64,000 nucleotides of DNA from Ruminiclostridium sufflavum DSM 19573 (GCF_003208175.1 NZ_QKMR01000011.1:84127-148126), one strand, 5' to 3'. Shown: positions 56,524 through 64,000, numbered from the stretch's first letter. A program made the numbers and translations. The notes: generated by a model from the letters alone, not told the origin.

Positions 56524-57558
56524 TTATAATTTTGCGGATGCTTTTTTGATAAGATAGGTTATTGCTTTTACTTCTAAGGCTTCCATTATATTAATATTAT
56601 CAATTATTTTATCTATAAGTTTTTTATCTTTTGTAACTGTAAATTTAATAAGAAGGTTGCGATTACTCCGGCTTATATTTTTAATATTTGAATAATCCTC
56701 TATCATAGAATCATTAAAAGCGATCATACCTGTATTTGCTAAATATTTGAGCAGTTCACACATCATTACCTTGTGATCAAAAACAACATGTAATGACCTG
56801 AAATCATAGTTATTATTATATATTACCTCTGATAATTTTTCTTTCAATAAGCCGTAGTTTTTAATGCCAAATACATATTCTCCTCTTTTTATCGGTTCCG
56901 ATTCATATTGGGCAATAAAAACATTTTCATTCTCTGCCACGTTATTTTGCGAATATAAAAAGTTCTTTAAAGAATTAACTAAAAAATAATTACTGAATTT
57001 ATAATCGGATTTGCAAAAGGCTATTTCAGTACACAAAAACAGTTCTGATTCTAACATATTAGTTATTGAGCTTTCAATGCAATCAAAGGATTCGGTTTCA
57101 AACGCATATTTGTAATTATGGAGAAAGTCTGCTATAAAGAATACTTTAAGGGTTCTGTCATAGCCGTAAATCAGCATTTCGTGAGCTGCATGCATTTTTT
57201 TATAGCGCATTGAGCATTTAATATAGTATTGGTCATAAAATATAGTAACATATTTGCCTGCGTTAATCTTTGATATTATAAACTCAGTTATATCGGAAGA
57301 AAAAAAACTTTTATCAAAATAGCTTAGCTTAAAATAAGGACATGCTTTTTTTATCGACCAGGAGTGGAATCTCAGCATTGCATAGTTATTATAATGAGAG
57401 GGTTCCTCCCCCCACAGGTTAATATAATTATTAAATATCCATTCTTCCGTTGACGGGTAGCTATAAAGTATCGCCAGCATATGTGCATCTGCCGTGTAAG
57501 ATGTTATAACCGGATATTTTACCGGCAATACAACTTTTTCTGCGTTTTCATCATTCAC
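56524..57558 (-). CDS. BtrH_N/C39-like orphan protein
   Basis: A 344-residue cytoplasmic-looking protein. Residues 10-180 have the layout of the papain-like BtrH N-terminal (butirosin protein H) or C39-like fold: an opening segment with ITSYTADAHMLAIL, then KYVTIFYDQYYIK, then HAAHEMLIYGYDRTLKVFFIADF, where the His and the Asp would be catalytic. The cysteine expected in the first segment is not present, so activity is doubtful. The rest is unrecognised. ATG 57573 overlaps its own GGAGGAG, so GTG 57558 is the likelier start. Codon use is notably AT-rich. Similar proteins occur near peptide natural-product genes, but none is evident here. Confidence 0.6.
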   Translation of the reverse strand: MNDENAEKVVLPVKYPVITSYTADAHMLAILYSYPSTEEWIFNNYINLWGEEPSHYNNYAMLRFHSWSIKKACPYFKLSYFDKSFFSSDITEFIISKINAGKYVTIFYDQYYIKCSMRYKKMHAAHEMLIYGYDRTLKVFFIADFLHNYKYAFETESFDCIESSITNMLESELFLCTEIAFCKSDYKFSNYFLVNSLKNFLYSQNNVAENENVFIAQYESEPIKRGEYVFGIKNYGLLKEKLSEVIYNNNYDFRSLHVVFDHKVMMCELLKYLANTGMIAFNDSMIEDYSNIKNISRSNRNLLIKFTVTKDKKLIDKIIDNINIMEALEVKAITYLIKKASAKL

Positions 57559-57683
57559 ACAAATCTCCTCCATTATAATAATCCGTAAGCTTCAAGCTTA
57601 ATTTTAAGCCGGCTTTTTGCAGTTTGATTTGAATTTGCCTTTTGACTGAGGGCATCTGCGAACTTACAAGCTTTTTCATTCAT

Positions 57684-57692
57684 ATTATAGCA
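57684..57692 (-). promoter_or_regulatory. Extended -10 promoter for the BtrH_N-like gene
   Basis: Minus strand reads TGCTATAAT, an extended -10 box; the -35 region is weak. Confidence 0.45.
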
Positions 57693-57752
57693 TAATTTAT
57701 ATATAAAAACAGTACGTCATAGCTTATTTTTACGGCAGTCCTATTATTTTTA

Positions 57753-57781
57753 TTGACAAAATATTGCGGTAGCTGTATTAT
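57753..57781 (+). promoter_or_regulatory. Consensus sigma-A promoter of the GntR-ABC operon
   Basis: TTGACA (57753-57758), a 17-base spacer, TATTAT (57776-57781). The -10 lies inside the left arm of the operator. Confidence 0.85.
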
Positions 57782-57812
57782 TGTATTAAGAAACTAATAC
57801 AATAATACAGCT
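57771..57812. promoter_or_regulatory. GntR operator: perfect 18-bp inverted repeat
   Basis: AGCTGTATTATTGTATTA (57771-57788), six-base spacer, exact complement 57795-57812. It covers the -10 box, so binding would block transcription. Confidence 0.8.
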
Positions 57813-57886
57813 ATTTAAAGCCGATTCATACAGGATATGCACACTAAACGAAAGAAATAATAAAAACAGGCAACGGAGGTGATTTA

Positions 57887-58285
57887 ATGCCGAAGGATTT
57901 TTCATCCAATGCTCCTATATATGTTCAGATAATGAACGAGGTAAAGCTAAAAATAGTTTCGGGAGGCTGGGAGCCGGGGCAGAGACTGCAATCGGTCCGG
58001 GAGCTTGCGGTTGAATTTTCCGTAAATCCCAACACAATGCAAAGAGCCTTGTCTGAGCTGGAGCGGGACGGATTGCTTTACACTGAAAGAACGGCAGGCA
58101 GATATGTGTCACAGGATAAAACAAAGATTTCAAAGGCCAGGGACGAAATGGCGGAGGAATATACGGACAGCTATTACAATTCAATGATAAGGCTCGGTTA
58201 CGGCAAGGAGGATATTGTAGGAATCGTATCCGGCAAATCGGGAATAAAAAGGAGGAAGGAAAATGAGCAGGTTAATAGAGATTAA
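57887..58285 (+). CDS. GntR-family regulator, YtrA subgroup
   Basis: A 132-residue repressor. The winged helix-turn-helix (about 10-78) contains the typical PIYVQIMNEVKLKIVSG, RLQSVRELAVEFSVNPNTMQ and GLLYTERTAGRYVS. The short C-terminal part of about 50 residues places it in the YtrA group, which has no effector-binding domain and controls linked ABC transporters. Start is ATG with GGAGGT. Its 3' end overlaps the ATPase gene by 23 bases. It probably represses its own operon through the inverted repeat at 57771-57812. Confidence 0.93.
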   Translation: MPKDFSSNAPIYVQIMNEVKLKIVSGGWEPGQRLQSVRELAVEFSVNPNTMQRALSELERDGLLYTERTAGRYVSQDKTKISKARDEMAEEYTDSYYNSMIRLGYGKEDIVGIVSGKSGIKRRKENEQVNRD

Positions 58286-58961
58286 CTCATTACAGAAAAG
58301 GTACGGTGCAAAGACAGTGCTTGAAAACATATCACTTTCGTTCGAAAGCGGTACAATAGCAGGAATACTGGGACCTAACGGAAGCGGCAAAACATCAATA
58401 ATGAAGATATTGGCAGGAATCATTAAGGACTATGATGGGGAGGTTCTGATTGACGGAAGTGCTCCGAATGAATACACGAAGTCGATAGTGTCCTATTTGC
58501 CTGAAAAGACCTATCTGGCAGAAGGCAATAAGGCAAAGTATGCACTTGATTTCTTTGAGGATTTTTATACCGATTTTGACAGAAGCAAAGCGGAAGAAAT
58601 GTTCAGACAGTTCAAGCTGGATCCCGAGCAGAAGATAAAAAGCATGTCAAAGGGAATGCAGGAAAAGGTTCAGCTGATTCTTGTAATGTCAAGAAAAACC
58701 AAGGTATATCTGCTGGATGAGCCGCTGGGAGGGCTTGATCCCGCATCAAGAAAAGCAATGCTGGACATTATTCTGAACAATTACTCGGAGGATGCGGTTG
58801 TACTGCTTTCAACCCATTTGATAAGCGATGTTGAAAGAATATTTGACAGGATTATTATGGTGGGAGACAAAAAAATAATAGTAGACGACAGCGTGGATAA
58901 CATACGCCAATCCACGGGCAAGTCTGTAGAAGAACTTTTTGAGGAGGTATTCAAATGCTGA
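58263..58961 (+). CDS. ABC transporter ATPase (YtrB-like)
   Basis: A 232-residue ATPase of an export-type ABC system. Walker A is GPNGSGKTS, the signature region reads SMSKGMQEKVQ, Walker B is VYLLDEPLGGLDPAS, and the switch His is in STHLISDVE. The SKGMQEK variant is usual in this family. Start ATG is preceded by AGGAGG within the GntR gene. It overlaps the permease gene by 7 bases. It is probably involved in antibiotic or envelope-stress response, as for relatives. Confidence 0.93.
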   Translation: MSRLIEINSLQKRYGAKTVLENISLSFESGTIAGILGPNGSGKTSIMKILAGIIKDYDGEVLIDGSAPNEYTKSIVSYLPEKTYLAEGNKAKYALDFFEDFYTDFDRSKAEEMFRQFKLDPEQKIKSMSKGMQEKVQLILVMSRKTKVYLLDEPLGGLDPASRKAMLDIILNNYSEDAVVLLSTHLISDVERIFDRIIMVGDKKIIVDDSVDNIRQSTGKSVEELFEEVFKC

Positions 58962-59773
58962 CAAAATTATTAAAATATGAGTTCAGAGATACTGCACGTA
59001 CAATACCGTTTTTATATCTTATTACCTTGTTCTTTGCGGCGATAGCCTTTATCGCAGGAAGATTGAAGATCAGCTTTATTACGGCCACATCATCAGTTTT
59101 TCTTATCATTGCCGGTGTCTCCGTATTTATTGTTACCTTTGCTCTCGTTGCTATAAGGTTCTATCGTAATTTATATTCAAATGAAGGCTATCTTATGTTT
59201 ACATTGCCTGTAAAACCGCATGAGCTCCTGATTTCTAAGGTTATTGCAGGCTTCTGCTGGATTACGGCAAGTCTGGCGGTTTTTGCAGGAGCATTATTCG
59301 AGGCTATGCACCGGCTGGGTTTTGGTTTGAATGAGCTGGCTGAAATCAGAAACGAGCTGGCAAAAGCAGGTCTGGAGAATGCAATATACCTTATAATTCC
59401 GGCAGTTCTTTTTTCAATACTGTTCTTTATAAGCCAGATATATTTTGCGATTACAGTGGCAAATATGCCGTGTTTTCGTGGGATTGGCGTTGCAGCCAGC
59501 TTTATAGCCTTTATTGTAACGTATGTGGCGCTGAAAATTGTTGAAACAGCCGCCGCAATATTTATTCCTCTTTCAGTTAATATTAATCTTATAGGGAGGA
59601 AGGCTTCAATTACCACAGATAGCATGTTCGGCTACTTATTGGCTTCAATACAGGGAAATGAGCCGGTAAACATAACGGTGGGGATTGGGGGGTATTTAAT
59701 TGATATTATAATAGTATGTGTGCTGCTGTACGTGACCGGGCGCCTGATGAACAGGAAGGTGTCTCTGAGATGA
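58955..59773 (+). CDS. ABC-2-type membrane subunit
   Basis: A 272-residue membrane protein with about six hydrophobic segments (near 17-37, 43-68, 95-118, 140-165, 170-200 and 245-265). It carries the MFTLPVKPHELLISKVIAGF motif found in many permeases that pair with YtrB-like ATPases. Start ATG lies in the end of the ATPase gene, with GAGGAGG upstream. It is the last gene of the operon. Confidence 0.88.
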   Translation: MLTKLLKYEFRDTARTIPFLYLITLFFAAIAFIAGRLKISFITATSSVFLIIAGVSVFIVTFALVAIRFYRNLYSNEGYLMFTLPVKPHELLISKVIAGFCWITASLAVFAGALFEAMHRLGFGLNELAEIRNELAKAGLENAIYLIIPAVLFSILFFISQIYFAITVANMPCFRGIGVAASFIAFIVTYVALKIVETAAAIFIPLSVNINLIGRKASITTDSMFGYLLASIQGNEPVNITVGIGGYLIDIIIVCVLLYVTGRLMNRKVSLR

Positions 59774-59861
59774 AAAGTAAAAATAATATAATTCAGCTTT
59801 CGCATTTTAAGTGAACTATTAAGCTGTGAAGGCTGATTATATTATTTTAGGTAGAAGTATT

Positions 59862-59967
59862 CAAGCCAATTACGGTTCAAGCCTTTGCGACGATATATCG
59901 TCTTTTGGCACAAAGAACCGCTTGGATTCAATTATTCAGCTGCTTTGGGCAAAATTGCATTGACACG
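59862..59967. repeat. Dispersed palindromic element, copy G (long form, inverted)
   Basis: CAAGCCAATTACGGTTCAAG, then CCTTTGCGACGATATATCGT with the perfect inner palindrome GACGATATATCGTC. Its far end AAATTGCATTGACA resembles the opposite terminus. The orientation is the same as copy B. Confidence 0.75.
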
Positions 59968-59988
59968 ATATCAAAAGAGTGGTAATCT
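59960..59988 (+). promoter_or_regulatory. Promoter of MacB-like ABC operon
   Basis: TTGACA (59960-59965), 17-base spacer, TAATCT (59983-59988). The -35 lies at the far end of repeat copy G. The TetR-like palindrome begins 7 bases after the -10. Confidence 0.55.
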
Positions 59989-59994
59989 AATTAT

Positions 59995-60012
59995 AGTTAG
60001 TTTGAACTAACT
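59995..60012. promoter_or_regulatory. TetR-like operator palindrome
   Basis: AGTTAGTT-TG-AACTAACT, perfect 8+8 arms, just downstream of the putative -10 box, about 320 bases before the ABC genes. No TetR-type gene is in the window. Confidence 0.65.
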
Positions 60013-60138
60013 TGTCTTTTTAAAAGTATGCCGGAATTGACAAGCCGGTTGAATAAAAGCTCTGTCAGGAGTCTTTCCTTCCGGGAAGGAAGGTTATAGT
60101 AAGTAAGAGCAGCAGACGGAATGCTTTGATATAAATGT

Positions 60139-60306
60139 TGATTGCAATTGCTATCGTCTGGATGTCATCGGCCGGTAGCTTGGGTTTGAAGCCTCCTGAA
60201 ACAAGAACCTTTTAAAAGCAAGGGCTTAAGGCAGTATTTGCCTGAAAAACGATACATATTGTTCGATATTCTATAGTGTGAGGTTTCAGCCGTAAATTGA
60301 CTTTAT
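60139..60306. repeat. Dispersed palindromic element, copy H (highly diverged)
   Basis: The left-like end is GATTGCAATTGCTATCG, and the right-like end GGTTTCAGCCGTAAATTGACTTTA is at 60283-60306. The middle is not alignable by eye. The right end is 25 bases before the ABC ATPase start. Confidence 0.4.
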
Positions 60307-60331
60307 GAGTCAGCTGATCGGAGGGATTAAA

Positions 60332-61030
60332 ATGTACCTTGAAATTAGAAATTTAAAAAAATATTATGGCGAAGGTGAAAGCCGTACGGAGGTATTAAAG
60401 GGTATTAGCTGTTCTATAGGTAAAGGACAGATTTGTGTGCTCCTCGGCCCTTCCGGTTCGGGTAAGTCAACCTTGCTTAATATGATAGGCGGCATAGAAA
60501 AAATTGACGAGGGAGAAATAATTGTTGACGGCAAGCCTCTTGCCAATCTTGAAAAGCGTGAGCTGTCACGTTACAGACGTAATGAGCTTGGCTTTGTATT
60601 TCAATTTTATAATCTTGTGCCGAATTTAACAGTAAAAGAAAATATTGAGGTTTGTGAATATCTGAGCAAGTCGCCGCTGCCGATAGATGAGCTTATAAAG
60701 ACACTGGGGCTGTGGGAGCACAAGGATAAGTTCCCAAATCAGCTTTCAGGCGGTCAGCAGCAAAGATGTGCAATAGGAAGGGCTCTTGTGAAAAATCCGG
60801 GTATTTTGCTTTGTGATGAACCAACCGGAGCTCTTGATTATAAAACCTCAAAGGAAATACTGGAGCTTATAGAAACAGTAAATAAGAAGTTCAATACTAC
60901 AATTATTATTGTAACCCATAATGATGCGATAAAAAACATGGCACATAAGGTTATGAAGCTGCATGACGGCATGATTAAGAAGGAGTACATAAATGAATCC
61001 TTGGTGTCAGCCGGAGATTTGGAGTGGTAG
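60332..61030 (+). CDS. ABC transporter ATPase (MacB/LolD type)
   Basis: A 232-residue ATPase. Walker A is GPSGSGKST, Q-loop QFYNLVPNLT, signature LSGGQQQR, Walker B LLCDEPTGALD, switch His in VTHND. This set is typical of the MacB/LolD/FtsE group that pairs with FtsX-like permeases. An in-frame ATG at 60305 lies in the repeat element; CGGAGGG before ATG 60332 decides the start. It ends 4 bases before the permease start. Confidence 0.95.
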   Translation: MYLEIRNLKKYYGEGESRTEVLKGISCSIGKGQICVLLGPSGSGKSTLLNMIGGIEKIDEGEIIVDGKPLANLEKRELSRYRRNELGFVFQFYNLVPNLTVKENIEVCEYLSKSPLPIDELIKTLGLWEHKDKFPNQLSGGQQQRCAIGRALVKNPGILLCDEPTGALDYKTSKEILELIETVNKKFNTTIIIVTHNDAIKNMAHKVMKLHDGMIKKEYINESLVSAGDLEW

Positions 61031-61034
61031 CTAT

Positions 61035-63296
61035 ATGAGAAATCCGTTAAACAAGCGTCTTAATCGTGAACTGAAACACAATTTTGGAAGATATACCGCA
61101 ATAGCACTCATGCTTATAGTGACAATAGCCTTGGTTTCCGGCTTTTTAGTTGTTGCTGACGGGGTAAGGACAGCTTTTGAAGACAACCGTACAAGCTGCA
61201 AGGTGGAGGATGGACTGTTCAGCTCCTATTATCCTGTATCTGAGGCTGCTTTGGAGAAAGCAGAAAGGCTTGGGCTGTCGGTTTATGAGAATTATTATAT
61301 TGATGCGGATGTTCTGAAAAATGCAACCTTGCGTATATATAAGGAAAGAGAGAATATTAATCTTGTTACGGTAATGGAGGGAAGACTTCCGGCAGAAGGA
61401 AAGGAAGTTGCTCTGGAGCGTTTGTTTGCAGAAACCAACGGACTGGAGATTGGAGATGATATTTCAATAGGAAATACAAAAATGAAGATTACGGGATTTA
61501 TTTCCTTGCCCGACTATTCATCGCTGTTTAAGAAAAATACCGATATAATGATGGATACCTTTTATTTCGGTGTGGCTGTAGTTACGAATGAGACTTTTGC
61601 TTCTTTTTCAGAAAACGGATTGATTTATAATTACTCATATTACTTTGACAAGAGGGATTTATCTGACAAGGAAAAGAGGGATTTGTCGGAGGAGCTGTCA
61701 AAAACGCTTGTTTTAAACGGTGTGCAGCTGACAAACTTCTGTACTGCCGAAAAGAATCAAAGTATTTCTTTTGTTGAGGAGGATATGGGCTCGGATATAC
61801 CGATGATTAAGGTGTTTTTCTACATAATATTGGGTATCATGGCTTTTGTCTTTGCAATTGTAATTAACAGCACTATAGAGGAAGAGGCTGCTGTTATAGG
61901 AACGCTTCTTGCGTCAGGGTATACAAAGGGCGAGCTTATATTTCACTATATTTCATTACCGGTCTGGATTACATTTATCAGCGGTGCTGCAGGGAATCTG
62001 ATTGGCTATACGGTAATGCCCGATATATTTAAGGGCCTGTATTACGGCAGTTACAGCCTGCCTCCCATGAAAGTGGCCTTTAATGCAGAAGCTTTTTTGC
62101 TTACAACGGTACTTCCGATTGCTGTTATGGTTGTGATAAATCTTTTTGCATTAAACAGTAGGCTTTCTATTTCACCGTTGAGATTTCTGCGACGTGATTT
62201 AAAAAAGCACAGCGGAAAAAGAGCGGGAAGACTGCCTGATATCTCATTTATAAGCCGTTTCAGGCTTAGAATTATATTTCAGAATAAGGGCAGCTATATA
62301 ACCTTGTTTTTTGGAATGCTGTTTGCCAGCTTTATATTGATGTTCGGGCTTTGCATGACGCCTATGATTACCCATTATATGGATGAAATAAAGGCGAGTG
62401 CCGTGTCTGAAAATCAATACATACTGAAATTGCCTGTAGAGCTTGAAAATAAAGAGGATTCTGAAAAATTTACCCTTTATCCCCTTGAGACATATTACAG
62501 ACTTGCCGGCAAGGATATAGAGGTGTCCGTTTACGGAATCAGTGAGAACAGCAGCTATTTTAAAGGCTTGGATTTCGCTGCGGATGAAGGCGGTGTTTAT
62601 TTTTCAGACGGGCTGGCAAAAAAAACGGGTGCGGAGATTGGCGAGGTTGTTTCCTTTACAGACCCGTATTCACAAGAGAAATATGAGCTTAAGGTGGTAG
62701 GTACATATGATTATGCCGCCGGACTTGCGGTATTTATGGAAAATACAAGGCTTAACAACCTTCTTGATTTAGGAAATGACTATTTTAACGGATATTTTTC
62801 AAACAAAGGTCTTAATATTGATGAAAAATATCTTGCGGCTGCAATTAACTCAAAGGATTTGGTCAAAGCAGGAGACCAGATGCTTTCGTCCTTTGGTCAG
62901 ATGGCACCGATATTCACTATTGCGGCAATTTTGATATATATGGCACTTATGTATATATTGACAAAAATCGTTATTGACAGAAATGCGGTCAATATATCAT
63001 TTATGAAGGTTTTCGGCTATGAGGACAAGGAGATACGCAAGCTATATCTGAATGCCACAACAATAACTGTTATAGCCTCGCTTATACTTACTCTGCCTCT
63101 GGTTTACGCAGGTATAAAAGAAAGCTTTGTAATTGTGCTTATGAAGATCAGCGGTTATTTGGATATATATATTCCTCTGTATTTGTATTTGATAATTGTT
63201 GCGGCTGGAATTCTTTCCTATTTTGTGATAAACTTTTTCCATATCAGGAGAGTCAATAAAATTGAAATGTCTCTCGCATTAAAGGATAAAGAATGA
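61035..63296 (+). CDS. FtsX-like ABC permease, two FtsX domains
   Basis: A 753-residue membrane protein. TM1 is near 20-42, then an outer domain (about 45-255), then an FtsX domain of three segments (about 255-385). A fourth segment (near 420-445) is followed by a second outer domain and the last three segments (about 625-740). It couples ATP use by the preceding ATPase to mechanical work or export of a membrane-borne substrate. Start ATG 61035 has GGAG upstream; the in-frame ATG at 60993 is inside the ATPase gene. The nearby TetR-type palindrome suggests inducible resistance or envelope function. Confidence 0.92.
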   Translation: MRNPLNKRLNRELKHNFGRYTAIALMLIVTIALVSGFLVVADGVRTAFEDNRTSCKVEDGLFSSYYPVSEAALEKAERLGLSVYENYYIDADVLKNATLRIYKERENINLVTVMEGRLPAEGKEVALERLFAETNGLEIGDDISIGNTKMKITGFISLPDYSSLFKKNTDIMMDTFYFGVAVVTNETFASFSENGLIYNYSYYFDKRDLSDKEKRDLSEELSKTLVLNGVQLTNFCTAEKNQSISFVEEDMGSDIPMIKVFFYIILGIMAFVFAIVINSTIEEEAAVIGTLLASGYTKGELIFHYISLPVWITFISGAAGNLIGYTVMPDIFKGLYYGSYSLPPMKVAFNAEAFLLTTVLPIAVMVVINLFALNSRLSISPLRFLRRDLKKHSGKRAGRLPDISFISRFRLRIIFQNKGSYITLFFGMLFASFILMFGLCMTPMITHYMDEIKASAVSENQYILKLPVELENKEDSEKFTLYPLETYYRLAGKDIEVSVYGISENSSYFKGLDFAADEGGVYFSDGLAKKTGAEIGEVVSFTDPYSQEKYELKVVGTYDYAAGLAVFMENTRLNNLLDLGNDYFNGYFSNKGLNIDEKYLAAAINSKDLVKAGDQMLSSFGQMAPIFTIAAILIYMALMYILTKIVIDRNAVNISFMKVFGYEDKEIRKLYLNATTITVIASLILTLPLVYAGIKESFVIVLMKISGYLDIYIPLYLYLIIVAAGILSYFVINFFHIRRVNKIEMSLALKDKE

Positions 63297-63327
63297 CAAT
63301 TTATTTTGACAGAAGAAGAGGAATACT

Positions 63328-63663
63328 ATGAGAGATTTTCAGCAGAGTTCATTGCTTATGTACCATGATCTTATAGCAGGAATAATAGCGGCGATGGAAG
63401 CCAGAGATGCATATACGGCAAGTCACTCCATGCGTGTAAGTGATATGACAGAGAGAATTTGCGGGTTGCTGGATTTAAGTAAAGAGCAGACAGAGAATTT
63501 CCATATTGCGGCGCATGTCCATGATATAGGAAAGATAGGTATTGAGGATTCAATACTGCGTAAAAACGGGTCGTTGGATGAAGCACAATGGCTTTCAATA
63601 AAGCAGCATCCAATAATAGGCTATAATATATTAGAAAAGGTGAGCAGCTTCAGAGAAATTGCG
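63328..63663 (+). pseudogene. HD-GYP domain protein, 5' part, interrupted
   Basis: The first 112 residues match an HD-GYP cyclic-di-GMP phosphodiesterase-type domain: SHSMRVSDMTERI with H33, then HVHDIGKIGI with the HD pair at 65-66, then QWLSIKQHPIIGYNILEKV. Homology stops at REIA, where such proteins normally continue to the HHExxDGxGYP motif. The following bases look like a group II intron. The frame runs on only to a stop at 63718-63720. If the intron splices, the gene could still be functional, with its 3' part beyond the window. Confidence 0.8.
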
Positions 63664-64000
63664 GCGCGACTTGTTAGTCAGCAACCACTATCCTATAGGA
63701 TTAAGCCCTATAGGCGTTAGACCGTGTAGTGTTAAAATGGCTGGACAAAGTAATTTGTCTAACTGTAACTTCGATAGGTGGAATGATGGAGTAACGCCCC
63801 GAAACGCCTACCCTGATACTCCGATTGGCGTTGCAAGATAGTAATTGCAGGGTCAAAAGCTCGGTGAAGTCGACTGAATGCACTCGCTATATCGACAACG
63901 GTAAAATGTAAATGTATCGTTATGGCAAAAGCAAGCCAGAGGTGGCTGTGGGTGTTAGGTCGGGGGTCTACAAAATATCTATGGTGAGAATGAATGAAAA
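63664..64000 (+). mobile_element. Probable group II intron, 5' end (runs off window)
   Basis: The sequence begins GCGCGACTTG, close to the GUGYG start of bacterial group II introns. It contains no coding frame and is rich in hairpins, e.g. CTATAGG/CCTATAG at 63693-63713 and GACAAA/TTTGTC at 63744-63759, as expected for domain I of the ribozyme. It sits inside an otherwise normal HD-GYP gene in the sense orientation. The reverse transcriptase gene and 3' end would be outside the window, so the identification rests on the 5' motif, structure and position. The exact boundary is uncertain by a few bases. Confidence 0.65.

Larger units (their letters stand above)
57559..57886. other. Divergent intergenic region with two promoters
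   Basis: About 330 bases between the minus-strand orphan gene and the plus-strand GntR operon. It holds an extended -10 promoter on the minus strand, the GntR operon promoter with its operator, and a small palindrome TAAGCTT-C-AAGCTTA at 57586-57600. Confidence 0.75.
59774..60331. other. Repeat-bearing regulatory region before the second ABC system
   Basis: About 560 bases. It holds a long repeat copy (G), a promoter, a TetR-like palindrome, a hairpin CCTTCC-CG-GGAAGG near 60078-60091 and a degenerate repeat copy (H). No gene is seen. Confidence 0.75.

Noticed and set aside
63659..63883. Short open frames at the right edge as genes
   Set aside because: They lie in the structured non-coding region of the probable intron and have no ribosome sites or recognisable products.

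Overview
The window reads as a chromosomal segment of a low-GC, endospore-forming Clostridia bacterium. The closest match by gene content is a Ruminiclostridium-type cellulolytic clostridium, but this is inferred without a database search. The evidence is a spoIIP sporulation gene next to lepA, AT-rich intergenic DNA, strong AGGAGG-type ribosome binding sites with frequent TTG/GTG starts, an iscR-iscS-iscU-mnmA cluster, lipoprotein sugar ABC transport and many two-component systems. No rRNA, tRNA or CRISPR array was seen.

Layout. 1-5131: the 3' part of aspS and a very large activase/dehydratase-like Fe-S protein. 5255-8267 (minus): an OmpR-type two-component pair. 8615-14208: glycerate kinase, a small zinc-ribbon protein, spoIIP, a small membrane protein and lepA. 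14440-24014: a sugar sensing and uptake locus made of a membrane-anchored sugar-binding sensor protein, a LytS/YesM-type kinase, a YesN-type AraC regulator, two lipoprotein sugar-binding proteins, and the ATPase and permease of a xylose/ribose-type ABC importer. 24641-27115: a sugar nucleotidyltransferase fused to a degenerate phosphohexomutase. 27261-41412: an XRE regulator with a peptide deformylase, a coiled-coil protein, a radical SAM protein, a secreted SGNH hydrolase, two tandem chemoreceptors, an HtrA protease overlapping a three-module secreted protein, and rarA. 41532-45732: iron-sulfur and tRNA thiolation genes. 45800-52087: PHP phosphatase, M18 aminopeptidase, AP-endonuclease-like protein, aroQ, M24 peptidase, efp and an efp-linked zinc-ribbon protein. 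52322-55721: a 7TM-DISM kinase with a LytTR regulator and an orphan third gene. 55839-57558 (minus): two orphan genes. 57887-63296: two ABC export-type systems, the first under a GntR regulator. 63328-end: an HD-GYP gene cut by what looks like the 5' end of a group II intron.

The most distinctive structure outside genes is a dispersed family of palindromic intergenic elements. They have 14-bp terminal inverted repeats (CTAAAGTCAATTAC ... GTAATTGACTTTAG), a subterminal GGCTTGAAC block, and in the long form an inner GACGATAT/ATATCGTC palindrome. About ten copies or fragments lie between genes. One is inside the sugar transporter operon next to a strong stem-loop, three are clustered before the nucleotidyltransferase gene, and one appears to supply the -35 box of an ABC transporter promoter. 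This looks like a MITE- or REP-like family that may act on transcription. Other clear regulatory structures are a perfect 18-bp inverted repeat overlapping the -10 box of the GntR-ABC operon and an 18-bp TetR-like palindrome before the second ABC system, whose regulator is not in the window.
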